Positions 6,527-15,711 of a stretch of 64,000 bases of DNA are shown one piece after another; position 1 is the first letter of the stretch; each line of letters opens with the position of its first letter. The notes beneath the pieces were generated by a model, which was given only the letters and a program-made list of their open reading frames with translations, made no database searches and had not been told where the DNA came from. The stretch comes from Lentzea sp. NBRC 102530 (lineage in GTDB: Bacteria; Actinomycetota; Actinomycetes; Mycobacteriales; Pseudonocardiaceae): contig NZ_BSTF01000008.1 of the NCBI RefSeq assembly GCF_030269365.1, forward strand, positions 1-64,000, read 5' to 3'. The position numbers and the translations under genes are program-made.

Positions 6527-8863
6527 CTACTTGCCGAACCCGGCCTTGCGGAGCGCGTCCGCCATCGAGCCGTTGGCGGGCGGCGGCGAGTTGCGCTGCT
6601 GCCCACCGCCGCGCTGCTGCCCGCCCCCGCCGCGCTGCTGCGGACGGCCACCGCGGTCCCGGCCGCCACCGCCGTGCTGCTTCGGCGCGGGCTTGCCCGG
6701 CTCGTCGGTCAGCCGCAGCGTGAGGCCGATGCGCTTGCGGGCCTCGTCGACCTCCAGCACCTTCACCCGCACCACGTCACCGGACTTCACGACGTCGCGC
6801 GGGTCCTTCACGTAGTTGTTGGACAGGGCCGAGATGTGCACGAGGCCGTCCTGGTGCACGCCGATGTCCACGAACGCGCCGAACGCGGCCACGTTCGTCA
6901 CGACGCCCTCCAGCACCATGCCGGGCTTGAGGTCGGCGATCTTCTCGACGCCGTCCGCGAAGGTCGCCGTCTTGAACGCCGGGCGCGGGTCGCGGCCGGG
7001 CTTCTCGAGCTCCTTCAGGATGTCCGTGACGGTCGGCAGACCGAACTGCTCGTCCACGAACTGCTCGGGCCGGATCTTCGTCAGCACCGCCGTGTTGCCG
7101 ATCAGTTCGGCACCCGCGGCCTCCTGGATGCGGCGCACGACCGGGTACGCCTCGGGGTGCACCGAGGACGCGTCGAGCGGCTCGTCGCCGCCGCGGATCT
7201 TGAGGAAGCCCGCGCACTGCTCGAACGCCTTGGGGCCGAGCCGTGCGACCTCCATCAGCGCCTTGCGGGTCCTGAACGGACCGTTCGAGTCGCGGTGCAG
7301 CACGATGTTCTCCGCGAGGCCGGCGGTGATGCCGGAGACGCGGGTCAGCAGCGGCACGGACGCGGTGTTGAGGTCCACGCCGACCGCGTTCACACAGTCC
7401 TCGACCACCGCGTCCAGAGACCGCGACAGCTTCGACTCCGCGAGGTCGTGCTGGTACTGGCCGACGCCGATGGACTTCGGGTCGATCTTCACGAGCTCGG
7501 CCAGCGGGTCCTGCAGACGGCGGGCGATCGACACGGCGCCGCGGATCGAGACGTCGAGGCCGGGCAGTTCGGACGACGCGTAGGCCGACGCCGAGTACAC
7601 CGACGCGCCCGCCTCGGACACCACGATCTTGGTGAGACCCAGGTCGGGGTGGCGCTTGATCAGGTCGGCGGCGAGCTTGTCGGTCTCGCGCGAGGCCGTG
7701 CCGTTGCCGATGGCGATCAGGTCGACGTTGTGCTGCTTGGCCAGGGCCGCGAGCTTGGCGATCGACTCGTCCCAGCGGTTCGCGGGCACGTGCGGCTGGA
7801 TGACGCCGTGCGCGACGACCTTGCCGGTGGCGTCGACGACCGCGACCTTCACGCCGGTGCGGTAGCCGGGGTCGAGGCCCATCGTGGCGCGGGTGCCGGC
7901 CGGGGCGGCCAGCAGCAGGTCGCGCAGGTTCGACGCGAACACCTTGACGGCCTCGTCCTCGGCGAACGAGCGCAGCCGGCCGCGCAGGTCGATGCCCAGG
8001 TGCACGAGGATCCGGGTCCGCCACGCCCAGCGCACGGTGTCGGTGAGCCACTTGTCGCCGGGACGGCCCTGGTCGTCGATGCCGAACCGCGAGGCGATCC
8101 GCACCTCGAACGTGGACGGCCCGCCCTCCTCGTTCGGCTCCTCCGGCTCCAGGACGAGGTCGAGGACCTCCTCCTTCTCGCCGCGGAAGAGCGCGAGGAT
8201 GCGGTGCGACGGCAGCTTCGCGAACGGCTCGTCGAACTCGAAGTAGTCGGAGAACTTCGCGCCCTCGGTCTCCTTGCCCTCGCGGACCTTGGAGACGACC
8301 CGGCCGCGCGTCCACATCTGCTCGCGCAGCTCGCCGATCAGGTCGCCGTCCTCGCCGAACCGCTCGACCAGGATGGCCCGCGCGCCCTGCAGGGCGGCCG
8401 CGGCGTCCGCGACCTCCTTGGCGGGGTCGACGAACTTCGCGGCCTCCTCCTGGGGGTTCAGGCCAGGATCACCCAGAAGTGCGTCGGCGAGCGGTTCGAG
8501 ACCGGCCTCCTTCGCGATCTGGGCCTTGGTGCGGCGCTTCTGCTTGTACGGCAGGTAGAGGTCCTCCAGCCGCGCCTTGGACTCGGCGGCGAGGATCTGC
8601 GCTTCGAGGGCTTCGGTGAGCTTGCCCTGCTCGCTGATGGAGTTGAGGACGGCAGCCCGGCGCTCTTCCAGTTCGCGCAGGTAGCCGAGGCGTTCCTCGA
8701 GCGTGCGCAGCTGGGCGTCGTCGAGACCGCCGGTCGCCTCCTTGCGGTAGCGGGCGACGAACGGGACGGTCGCGCCACCGTCGAGCAGTTCGACAGCAGA
8801 GCCGACCTGGCCAGCGGCCACGCCGAGCTCGTCAGCGATCTTCTGGTGGATGAGCGTTGTCAC
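6527..8863 (-). CDS. tex: Tex family RNA-binding transcription accessory protein
   Basis: The protein has 778 residues, normal for Tex. Domains in order: Tex N-terminal helical region (LDGGATVPFVARYRKEATGG), a YqgF/RNase-H-like domain (GLDPGYRTGVKVAVVD), helix-hairpin-helix repeats (DLNTASVPLLTRVSGI), and an S1 RNA-binding domain (GMVLEGVVTNVAAFGAFVD) near residues 650-720. The last 50 residues are a Gly/Arg/Gln-rich RGG-like tail, probably extra nucleic-acid binding. Tex associates with RNA polymerase and RNA and affects transcript elongation. GTG 8863 gives the conserved beginning VTTLIHQKIADELGV; the longer frame would overlap the divergent gene. CAGAAT at 8872-8877 could be a leaderless -10. 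Confidence 0.92.
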   Translation of the reverse strand: MTTLIHQKIADELGVAAGQVGSAVELLDGGATVPFVARYRKEATGGLDDAQLRTLEERLGYLRELEERRAAVLNSISEQGKLTEALEAQILAAESKARLEDLYLPYKQKRRTKAQIAKEAGLEPLADALLGDPGLNPQEEAAKFVDPAKEVADAAAALQGARAILVERFGEDGDLIGELREQMWTRGRVVSKVREGKETEGAKFSDYFEFDEPFAKLPSHRILALFRGEKEEVLDLVLEPEEPNEEGGPSTFEVRIASRFGIDDQGRPGDKWLTDTVRWAWRTRILVHLGIDLRGRLRSFAEDEAVKVFASNLRDLLLAAPAGTRATMGLDPGYRTGVKVAVVDATGKVVAHGVIQPHVPANRWDESIAKLAALAKQHNVDLIAIGNGTASRETDKLAADLIKRHPDLGLTKIVVSEAGASVYSASAYASSELPGLDVSIRGAVSIARRLQDPLAELVKIDPKSIGVGQYQHDLAESKLSRSLDAVVEDCVNAVGVDLNTASVPLLTRVSGITAGLAENIVLHRDSNGPFRTRKALMEVARLGPKAFEQCAGFLKIRGGDEPLDASSVHPEAYPVVRRIQEAAGAELIGNTAVLTKIRPEQFVDEQFGLPTVTDILKELEKPGRDPRPAFKTATFADGVEKIADLKPGMVLEGVVTNVAAFGAFVDIGVHQDGLVHISALSNNYVKDPRDVVKSGDVVRVKVLEVDEARKRIGLTLRLTDEPGKPAPKQHGGGGRDRGGRPQQRGGGGQQRGGGQQRNSPPPANGSMADALRKAGFGK

Positions 8864-8912
8864 AGCGCGCCATTCTGCCCGCTGTCCGATTCGACGTGGC
8901 ACGGTGTCCTTC

Positions 8913-10010
8913 ATGACCATCGCCGAGGTCGTTCCCTCACTGCTGTCGGGCCTGGACGTTCCGGGTGCCGACAACACGCTCGGCCTGCCCGCGGCCCGGC
9001 GTGTCGTCCTGCTGCTCGTCGACGGCCTGGGCCACGAGCTGCTGCGCGCGCACGCCGCGCACGCGCCGTTCCTGTCCTCGCTGCCGGACCGCTCGATCGA
9101 CGCCGGGTTCCCGTCCTCGACGGCCACCAGCATCGCCTCGATCGGCACCGGGCTGCACTCCGGTGAGCACGGCATCGTCGGCTACACGTTCGCCGTGGGT
9201 GACGAGGTGCTGAACTCGCTCACCTGGTCGCGGGCCGGCGAGCAGGGCCACGACCTGCGCAAGACGCTCGTGCCGGAGGTCGTGCAGCCGCACCCGACGC
9301 TGTTCGAACGCGCGGCGGCCGCCGGGGTCGCGGTGAGCGCGGTCGCCCCGCTGCTGCACCGCTCGTCCGGGCTGACCAGGGCGGTGCTGCGCGGCTCGTG
9401 GTTCCGCGGCGTGGCGGGCTTCGGCGACCTGGCGCTCGGGGCCGTGGCGGCGGTCGGGCAGGACCGGTCGTTCTGCTACGCCTACCACGCGGACCTCGAC
9501 ACGATCGGGCACTTCTACGGGCCGGGCTCCGAGGAGTGGCTGGTGCAGCTGGAGTTCGTGGACTCGCTGGCCGAGCGGATCGCGTCGCGGCTGCCCTCCG
9601 GCGCGCAGCTCGTGGTCACGGCGGACCACGGCATGGTGACCGCGGGCGAGCGGATCGACTTCGACACGGAACCGTTGCTGTGGCAGGGGGTTCGCGTGAT
9701 CGCGGGCGAGCCGCGGGTGCGGTACCTGCACGTGGAGAGCGACGAGGTGCTCTTCACGTGGCGGGAGTTCCTCGGCGACCGCGCGGACGTGCTGACGCGC
9801 GAGGACGCCGTGGAGGCCGGGTGGTTCGGACCGGTGAGCCCGCTCGCGGCCGACCGGATCGGGGACGTGGTGGTGGCGATGCGGGACGCGCACGTGGTGG
9901 TGCGCAGCCAGGCCGAGCCGTTGCTGAGCGGGCTGACCGGGGTCCACGGCTCGCGGACGCGGGCGGAGCTGGCCATCCCGTTGCTTGTGCACTCAGTGGC
10001 TTCAGTGTAG
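8913..10010 (+). CDS. Alkaline-phosphatase-superfamily phosphodiesterase/nucleotide pyrophosphatase
   Basis: The protein has 365 residues, with no signal peptide or membrane anchor. The metal-binding and catalytic motifs of the phosphodiesterase branch are in order: LLLVDGLGHELL (metal Asp), GFPSSTATSIASIGTG (nucleophile Ser/Thr), YHADLDTIGHFYGPGS (Asp and His of the second metal), and VTADHGM. It probably hydrolyses nucleotide or phosphodiester bonds in the cytoplasm; the substrate is not defined. ATG 8913 is the first Met of the conserved region; GTG 8904 is a possible alternative. It is divergent from tex, with 49 nt between the starts. Actinomycetes often carry such a gene singly. Confidence 0.85.
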   Translation: MTIAEVVPSLLSGLDVPGADNTLGLPAARRVVLLLVDGLGHELLRAHAAHAPFLSSLPDRSIDAGFPSSTATSIASIGTGLHSGEHGIVGYTFAVGDEVLNSLTWSRAGEQGHDLRKTLVPEVVQPHPTLFERAAAAGVAVSAVAPLLHRSSGLTRAVLRGSWFRGVAGFGDLALGAVAAVGQDRSFCYAYHADLDTIGHFYGPGSEEWLVQLEFVDSLAERIASRLPSGAQLVVTADHGMVTAGERIDFDTEPLLWQGVRVIAGEPRVRYLHVESDEVLFTWREFLGDRADVLTREDAVEAGWFGPVSPLAADRIGDVVVAMRDAHVVVRSQAEPLLSGLTGVHGSRTRAELAIPLLVHSVASV

Positions 10011-10055
10011 ACCGAAACCAGCTGGATTCCTTGGCTCGCTTTAGGATCACCGGAC

Positions 10056-10916
10056 GTGACGATCGAACTGCCAGGACCAGTCGGGTTCGTGCTCGGCGGC
10101 GGGGGAAGCCTCGGCGCCGCGCAGGTGGGCATGCTGCGGGCGTTGCACGAGCACGGCGTGCGGCCCGATCTGGTGGTCGGCACGTCGGTCGGGTCGGTCA
10201 ACGGCTCGTTGCTCGCGCTGGACCCGGACAAGGCGTTCGAGCGGCTCGCGCTGCTGTGGGAGGGGATGACCCGGCCGCGGGTGTTCCCCGGCGGGCCGAT
10301 CGCGCAGCTGAGGTCGTTGCGCACCAACAAGACCTACCTCTTCCCGAACACCGGGCTGGCGTCCGTGCTGGAGGACGGGCTCGGCGGCTGCACGTCGTTC
10401 TCCGACCTGACGCTGCCGTTCGGCGCGGTGTCGGTGAACGGCGTGACGGGCGAGGCGGTCAACATCACCGAGGGCGAGCTGATCCCCGCGATCCTCGCCA
10501 GCGCGGCGATCCCGGGCGTCTACCCGCCCGTGCGGATCGGCGACCAGGTGCTCTACGACGGTGGTGTGCTGGCGAACGTGCCGATCCGCCAGGCGTTGGC
10601 GATGGGCGCGAAGTCGTTGGTGGTGCTGGACTGCGCGTTCCCCGGCCACCTGCCGACGGTGCCGGAGACGCTGGCCGAGACGCTGCTGTTCTGGGCGACC
10701 CTGGGCATGCGCAACCAGGCCGTGCTGGAGGTGGAGCTCGCCTCGCAGAGCGCGCCGGTGCTCTACCTGCCGGGTGCGCCCGTCCAGGCCGTGACACCGC
10801 TCGACTTCTCGCACACCGCGGAACTGGTCGAGGCCTCCTACCAGGCCTCGACCACGTTCCTCACGACGCTGGAGATCGCCGGCGTGGGGCTCTACGGGCA
10901 CCCGTCACACGGGTAG
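10056..10916 (+). CDS. Patatin-like phospholipase
   Basis: A 286-residue serine hydrolase of the patatin family. The oxyanion-hole glycine run is FVLGGGGSLGAAQVGM (residues 11-26). The nucleophile elbow GTSVG has Ser44, and the DGG motif has Asp168, completing the Ser-Asp dyad. Family members cleave acyl esters of lipids. There is no signal peptide, so it is probably cytoplasmic or peripheral. GTG 10056 is preceded by TAGGAT (10042-10047), a leaderless -10 at 8 nt. The last 12 nt overlap the end of the convergent flavin oxidoreductase gene. Confidence 0.88.
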   Translation: MTIELPGPVGFVLGGGGSLGAAQVGMLRALHEHGVRPDLVVGTSVGSVNGSLLALDPDKAFERLALLWEGMTRPRVFPGGPIAQLRSLRTNKTYLFPNTGLASVLEDGLGGCTSFSDLTLPFGAVSVNGVTGEAVNITEGELIPAILASAAIPGVYPPVRIGDQVLYDGGVLANVPIRQALAMGAKSLVVLDCAFPGHLPTVPETLAETLLFWATLGMRNQAVLEVELASQSAPVLYLPGAPVQAVTPLDFSHTAELVEASYQASTTFLTTLEIAGVGLYGHPSHG

Positions 10917-12221
10917 CGCGGCGAACTGGCTCGCCGGGCGCGGCAGGCCGTAGTGCTCGCGCAGGGTCGTGCCGGTGTAGTCGGTGCGGAAGAGGCCGCG
11001 TTGCCGCAGGATCGGCAGGACGTCCTCGGCGAACCGCTCCAGGCCGGACGGCAGCACGGCGGGCATGATGTTGAACCCGTCCGCCGCGCCGGCGCGGTGC
11101 CACTGCTCGAGCTGGTCGGCGACCTGGACCGCGGTGCCGGCGAACGTCTTGTGGCCGCGGCCGCCGCCGAGCCTGCCGATCAGCTGCCGGACGGTGAGGC
11201 GTTCGCGCCGGGCCAGTTCGACGATCAGCGTGTAGCGGGACTTGGCGCCCTCGATCGCGGCCTCGTCCGGCAGGTCGGCGGGGAGTTCCTCGTCGAGTTC
11301 CAGGTGGTCGACCCTGAGCAGGCCCGCGAGCTGACGGGCGGCGTGCTCGGGCACGATCAGGCGTTCCAGTTCGGCGTCGAGGGCGTGCGCTTCCTCCTCG
11401 GTGGCACCGATGACCGGGACCAGGCCGGGGAGGATCTTGACCTCGTCCGGGTCGCGGCCGAACTCGACCGCCCGGCGCTTGACGTCCTGGTAGAACGCGA
11501 CGGCGTCCTCCAGCGTCTGGTGCGCGGTGAAGACGGCCTCCGCGTGCCGGGCGGCGAAGTCCCTGCCGTCCTCGGAACTGCCCGCCTGCACGAGCAGCGG
11601 GTAGCCCTGGGGTGAGCGCGGGAGGTTGAGCGGACCGCGGACCTTGAAGTGCGGGCCGACGTGGTCGACGGTGTGGACGCGGTCGTCCAGCGCGTGCACG
11701 CCGGTGGTCTTGTCGGCGACGATCGCGTCGTCGTCCCAGGAGTCCCAGAGCTTCTTCGACACCTCCACGAACTCCGCGGCCCGGTCGTAGCGGGTCAGGT
11801 GCGCGGGCTGGGCGTCGAGGCCGAAGTTGCGGGCCGCGTCGTCGCCCGCCGTCGTGACGATGTTCCAGCCCGCGCGGCCGCCGCTCACGTGGTCGAGGGA
11901 GCTGAACCGGCGGGCGAGGTTGAACGGCTCGTTGTAGGTGGTGGACGCGGTGGCGATCAGGCCGATCCTGGTGGTGACGGCGGCGATCGCGGTCAGCAGG
12001 ATCGTGGGTTCGATCCTCCCGGCCGGGCGTCGGCTCGGGTTTCCCCACAGCACGGGGGAGTCCGCGAGGAAGACCGAGTCGAACTTGGCGTCCTCGGCGA
12101 TCCGCGCGATCCGCTGGTGGTAGGCGATGTCGAGGTGCGCCAGCGGTTCCGACTCCGGCAGCCGCCAGGACGCCTCGTGGTGGCCGGTGTCGTGGAGGAA
12201 GAGGTTGAGGTGCAACGTCAT
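10905..12221 (-). CDS. LLM-class flavin-dependent monooxygenase (NtaA/SnaA/DszA family)
   Basis: The protein has 438 residues. The FMNH2-dependent two-component monooxygenase family is recognised by the start LHLNLFLHDTGHHEASWR and by TTRIGLIATASTTYNEPFNL...SSLDHVSGGRAGWNIVT. Relatives include nitrilotriacetate and dibenzothiophene-sulfone monooxygenases. Clustered with a sulfonate transporter and a TauD-like enzyme, it most likely releases sulfite or otherwise degrades an organosulfur compound in the cytoplasm. A separate flavin reductase is required and none is encoded nearby. It overlaps the ATPase gene by 4 nt (ATGA), the last gene of the operon. Confidence 0.88.
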   Translation of the reverse strand: MTLHLNLFLHDTGHHEASWRLPESEPLAHLDIAYHQRIARIAEDAKFDSVFLADSPVLWGNPSRRPAGRIEPTILLTAIAAVTTRIGLIATASTTYNEPFNLARRFSSLDHVSGGRAGWNIVTTAGDDAARNFGLDAQPAHLTRYDRAAEFVEVSKKLWDSWDDDAIVADKTTGVHALDDRVHTVDHVGPHFKVRGPLNLPRSPQGYPLLVQAGSSEDGRDFAARHAEAVFTAHQTLEDAVAFYQDVKRRAVEFGRDPDEVKILPGLVPVIGATEEEAHALDAELERLIVPEHAARQLAGLLRVDHLELDEELPADLPDEAAIEGAKSRYTLIVELARRERLTVRQLIGRLGGGRGHKTFAGTAVQVADQLEQWHRAGAADGFNIMPAVLPSGLERFAEDVLPILRQRGLFRTDYTGTTLREHYGLPRPASQFAALPV

Positions 12222-12880
12222 GCGGGTGCTCCGATGCCGAGTGCGGACAACAGGTGCGTGCGGTCGGTGTCGTGCGCCGGGAGGTCGAGGCCGATGCGGC
12301 CGTCCTGCAGGACGAGGACGCGGTCGGCGAGTTCGACCGCCTCGTCGACGTCGTGCGTGACCAGCAGGACGGCGGGCCGGTGCTTGGCGCACAGTTCGCG
12401 CAGCAGGTCGTGCATCCTGATGCGGGTCAACGCGTCCAGCGCGCCGAAGGGTTCGTCGGCGAGCAGCAGGCGGGGTTCGCGGACGAGGCAGCGGGCGAGC
12501 GCGACGCGTTGCTGCTCGCCGCCCGAGAGTTCGGCGGGCCAGGCCTTCTCGCGGCCCTGGAGCCCCACCTCTTCCAGTGCTGCCGCGCCCCTGCCCGGTT
12601 TGACGCCGAGCTCGACGTTGTCGAGGACGCGCAGCCAGGGAAGCAGGCGGGAGTCCTGGAACGCGACGGCGACCTCGTGCGGGACCTCGAGGGTGCCCTC
12701 GCCGGTGACGTCGTGGTCGAGGCCTGCGATGGCCTTGAGCAGCGTGGACTTGCCGGAGCCGCTGCGGCCGAGCAGGGCCACGAACTCGCCGGGTGCGATG
12801 GTGAGGTCGAGGTCGTCGAGGATCTTGCGGTCCTGGAACTGGCGGGTGAGGCCGTTCACCCGGACAGCGTGCGTCGCCAT
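12218..12880 (-). CDS. Sulfonate/nitrate-type ABC transporter ATP-binding protein (SsuB/TauB-like)
   Basis: ATPase of 220 residues. Walker A is GRSGSGKS, the signature is LSGGEQQRVALAR, and Walker B is LLLADEP with FGALDALTR, the characteristic sequence of the SsuB/TauB/NrtD group. It powers import through the permease just upstream. ATG 12880 lies within the 3' end of the permease gene (25-nt overlap), indicating coupled translation. The stop overlaps the monooxygenase start. Confidence 0.88.
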   Translation of the reverse strand: MATHAVRVNGLTRQFQDRKILDDLDLTIAPGEFVALLGRSGSGKSTLLKAIAGLDHDVTGEGTLEVPHEVAVAFQDSRLLPWLRVLDNVELGVKPGRGAAALEEVGLQGREKAWPAELSGGEQQRVALARCLVREPRLLLADEPFGALDALTRIRMHDLLRELCAKHRPAVLLVTHDVDEAVELADRVLVLQDGRIGLDLPAHDTDRTHLLSALGIGAPA

Positions 12881-13689
12881 GCCAGCGCCCTCCGTTCGAC
12901 GAGGCGGAGAACGGCGTCCGAGACGAACCCGAACAGGCCGTAGACGACGAGGCCGACGACGATCACGTCGGTCTGGCCGTAGTTCTGGGCCTGGAACATC
13001 AGGTAGCCGATGCCGCTGGTGGCGTTGATCTGCTCCAGCACCACGAGCGACAGCCAGGACGCGGTGACGGCGAGCCGGAGCCCGAGGAAGAAGCCGGGGA
13101 GCGCGCCGGGGAAGACGACCTTGCGCACGTACTGGGCGCGGTTGAGGCCCACGGCCTCGGCGAGTTCGACGTAGCGGCTGTCGATGCCGGTCAGGGCGGC
13201 GTGGGTCTGCAGGTACATGATCGTCGCGATGGTCACGGCGATCACGACGATCTTGAACTCCTCGCCGATGCCGAGCCAGAGGATCAGCAGCGGGATCAGG
13301 CCGAGCGACGGGATCGCGCGCTTGACCTGGACCGTGCCGTCGATCAGCGCCTCGCCGACGCGGCTCAGCCCGGACGCGATGGCGAGCAGCGTCCCGGTTG
13401 CGGCGCCGAAGAAGAAGCCGAGCGCGGCGCGTTGCAACGACGTGAGGACGCTCTCGGGCAGCTTGCCGTTCTCGGTGAGCTCGATTCCTGTTCGGACGAT
13501 CGTCCACGGTGCGGACAGGATGCGCGGGTCGAGTGCGCCGGTCGCGGAGGCGACGCTCCAGACCACGATGATCAGTGTCGGCCCGAGGACCCGTCCGTAG
13601 GGGATGGGTCTGCCCAGTCCCAGGCGTGTGCGGCGGGTGGGCGCGGCCGGTGCGGCGACGGCGGCGGGGCGGTCGAGCACGTGGGTCAT
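12856..13689 (-). CDS. Sulfonate/nitrate-type ABC transporter permease (SsuC/TauC-like)
   Basis: Inner-membrane permease of 277 residues with about six transmembrane helices. The conserved EAA loop is present (EAVGLNRAQYVRKVVFPGALPGFFLGLRL), as is the IPSLGLIPLLILWLGIG segment typical of SsuC. The first 35 residues are a Pro/Ala/Arg-rich cytoplasmic tail. ATG 13689 overlaps the stop of the binding protein by 4 nt, so the order binding protein-permease-ATPase is tightly coupled. Confidence 0.88.
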   Translation of the reverse strand: MTHVLDRPAAVAAPAAPTRRTRLGLGRPIPYGRVLGPTLIIVVWSVASATGALDPRILSAPWTIVRTGIELTENGKLPESVLTSLQRAALGFFFGAATGTLLAIASGLSRVGEALIDGTVQVKRAIPSLGLIPLLILWLGIGEEFKIVVIAVTIATIMYLQTHAALTGIDSRYVELAEAVGLNRAQYVRKVVFPGALPGFFLGLRLAVTASWLSLVVLEQINATSGIGYLMFQAQNYGQTDVIVVGLVVYGLFGFVSDAVLRLVERRALAWRRTLSG

Positions 13690-14708
13690 GTCCGGCTCCG
13701 GTACTTCGCGTCGACGGCCTCGGCCGCGACCTTCTCGAACCGGCGGTCGAACAGGCCGGTGACGTCGAACTTCTCCACGAAACCGCCCTCCGCCAGCAGG
13801 TCCGCGGTCTCCTGCTCCCACGCGATCGCGCGGTCCCAGTTCGTGGGGAAGGTCAGCGGCGGGGTGGACTGCACGATGCGGTCGCCGTCGGCCTTGGAGA
13901 CGTTCTGGTCCTTGACGTAGTAGTGGTCGACCCACTTGTCGGGGTTCTCGTAGGTCCACACGGTGCCGCGCGCCCAGAACGGGATGAACGCCTTGATGGC
14001 GGCCAGTTTCGCGGGGTCGTTGAGGACCTCGACCGGTGCCCACAGGACGGTGAGCAGGTCGACGGAGTTCATCTTGATCGCGGTCGCGTCCGGGTACTGG
14101 CCGAGGTACTTGGTGAGCTGCGGCTCGGCGAGCACGGCCACGTCGACCTGACCCGCCTGCACGGCGGTGAGGAACTGGTTGCTGGTCAACGGGACCAGCT
14201 CGACGTCGCCGGTCTTCAGGCCGAGTTCCTTCAGGGTGCGCAGGACGACCACGCCCTGCGCCTGGCCCTGGCTGAAAGCGATCTTCTTGCCCTTGAAGTC
14301 GCCCAGGGACTTGATGGGTGAACCCGGCTTGGTGGCGTAGGTGTAGAGGGGTTGGTCGCGCTCGCCGACCGCGACGATCTTCGTCTGCAGCCGGGTGGCC
14401 TGGGCCTGGATCGGCGGGATGCCGGCGTTGGAGCCGAGGTCGACGGACCGCGCGCGGAACGCCTGGATGACGTCCGGCCCGGCCTGGATGTTCGGCCAGT
14501 CGCTGACCTGGAACGGGAGCTTGCCGAGTTCGCCGCTCGCTTCGAGCTGCTTGAGCGTGGTGCGGATGGAGATCGACAGCTTCGTGTCGGGCGGCGGGGG
14601 TGTGGTGGGCAGGTCGCCGAGGACCTGCTGCGTGGTGGTGCCGCCCGCGGAGCACCCCGCGGCACCGAGAGCCGCGAGGCCGAGCAGCAGGGAACGCCTG
14701 GTCAGCAT
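13686..14708 (-). CDS. Aliphatic-sulfonate-type ABC substrate-binding lipoprotein (SsuA-like)
   Basis: The protein has 340 residues with twin Arg and a lipobox (MLTRRSLLLGLAALGAAGC, Cys19). The mature part has the NMT1/SsuA organisation: FRARSVDLGSNAGIPPIQAQA, IVAVGERDQPLY, SPIKSLGDFKGKKIAFSQGQAQG. It should bind an alkylsulfonate or related sulfur compound outside the membrane and deliver it to the permease. Its ATG overlaps the stop of the TauD-like gene (TGATG). The ligand is inferred from family and neighbours. Confidence 0.87.
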   Translation of the reverse strand: MLTRRSLLLGLAALGAAGCSAGGTTTQQVLGDLPTTPPPPDTKLSISIRTTLKQLEASGELGKLPFQVSDWPNIQAGPDVIQAFRARSVDLGSNAGIPPIQAQATRLQTKIVAVGERDQPLYTYATKPGSPIKSLGDFKGKKIAFSQGQAQGVVVLRTLKELGLKTGDVELVPLTSNQFLTAVQAGQVDVAVLAEPQLTKYLGQYPDATAIKMNSVDLLTVLWAPVEVLNDPAKLAAIKAFIPFWARGTVWTYENPDKWVDHYYVKDQNVSKADGDRIVQSTPPLTFPTNWDRAIAWEQETADLLAEGGFVEKFDVTGLFDRRFEKVAAEAVDAKYRSRT

Positions 14709-15667
14709 CAGTCCACCACCACGGCGTGGTCTGCGGTGAACGGGCGGCCGGCGAGCAGCGTGGACTCGCGGCCGTCCGGGCCCACCGGGGTGTCGCCGAC
14801 GAGCGTGACGCGGTGCAGGGTGCGCTGGACGTCGAGGTGCTCCAGGTCGCGCGGGGCGAGGTGGGCGGTGGCGCGGTTGTCCCAGAACGCGACGCTGCCC
14901 GGCTCCCAGCGGAACCGCACGGTGTACTCGGGGCGGGTGAGCTCGGCGTACAGCAGGTCGAGGATCGCCTTGCTCTCACTGGCGGACACGCCCACGACGT
15001 GACTGGTGAAGCCGGGGTTGACGAACAGGCCCTTCTCACCGGTGAACGGGTGCACGCGGACGACCGGGTGCTCGGCGACGAGCAGGTTGTCGTTGACGCG
15101 CTTGGCGTACGTGCCGTCCGCGACCTTCACCGCACCGCCGTAGCGGTGTTCGGCCCTGAGTCCGTCCACAAAGGACTTGACGGGTTGCGAGAGTCCGTTG
15201 TAGGCGGCTACGAGGTTGGTCCACGTGGTGTCGCCGCCGATCTCGGGCACCACCTCGGCGCGCAGGATCGAGGCGGCGGGCGGGTTCACGGCGGCGGTGA
15301 CGTCGGTGTGCCAGCCCGCGAAGTAGCTGTACTGGCGCTTGCGGGTCTGCTCGGTGAAGTCCTTGCCGTAGCGGTCCTCGTACCGGCGCGGGTCGATCGT
15401 GAAGATCTCCGGGAAACCGGTCGGCGGGGCGTCGTCGTGCGGGTGGGCGTAGGTGAGTTCGCCGAACTGGCGGCCGAACGCGATCTGGCTCGCGTGGTCC
15501 AGCTCCTGGTCGCGGAAGAAAATCACCTTGTGTGCGTGCAGTGCGTTCTGAAGGGCTTCCAGCTCAAGTGCCCGCAGCGGCTGAGAAATGTCGATGCCCG
15601 AGATTTCCGCGCCGATGTGCCCGGCAACCGGCTTGACGGTGAGCGTCTTTTCCTGGACTGAGGTCAT
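14708..15667 (-). CDS. TauD/TfdA-family 2-oxoglutarate- and Fe(II)-dependent dioxygenase
   Basis: The protein has 319 residues. The facial triad is visible: His and Asp in WHTDVTAA and the distal His in WDNRATAHLAP, with the 2-oxoglutarate-binding Arg shortly after it in the family fold. TauD converts taurine to sulfite and aminoacetaldehyde; relatives act on alkyl sulfates or sulfonates. With an Ssu-type transporter and a flavin monooxygenase downstream, a desulfonation role under sulfur limitation is likely. ATG 15667 has no ribosome-binding site. It lies 44 nt after the ROK stop in an AT-rich gap that could hold a promoter of its own. Confidence 0.88.
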   Translation of the reverse strand: MTSVQEKTLTVKPVAGHIGAEISGIDISQPLRALELEALQNALHAHKVIFFRDQELDHASQIAFGRQFGELTYAHPHDDAPPTGFPEIFTIDPRRYEDRYGKDFTEQTRKRQYSYFAGWHTDVTAAVNPPAASILRAEVVPEIGGDTTWTNLVAAYNGLSQPVKSFVDGLRAEHRYGGAVKVADGTYAKRVNDNLLVAEHPVVRVHPFTGEKGLFVNPGFTSHVVGVSASESKAILDLLYAELTRPEYTVRFRWEPGSVAFWDNRATAHLAPRDLEHLDVQRTLHRVTLVGDTPVGPDGRESTLLAGRPFTADHAVVVD

Positions 15668-15711
15668 GGGGCAAGCGTGCAGTTCAGGGTTTTGTGATGT
15701 CTATTTTCTGC

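Noticed and set aside
12009..12018. GGTTCGATCC, resembling a tRNA T-loop
   Set aside because: It is inside the flavin monooxygenase gene and no acceptor stem or anticodon arm surrounds it.
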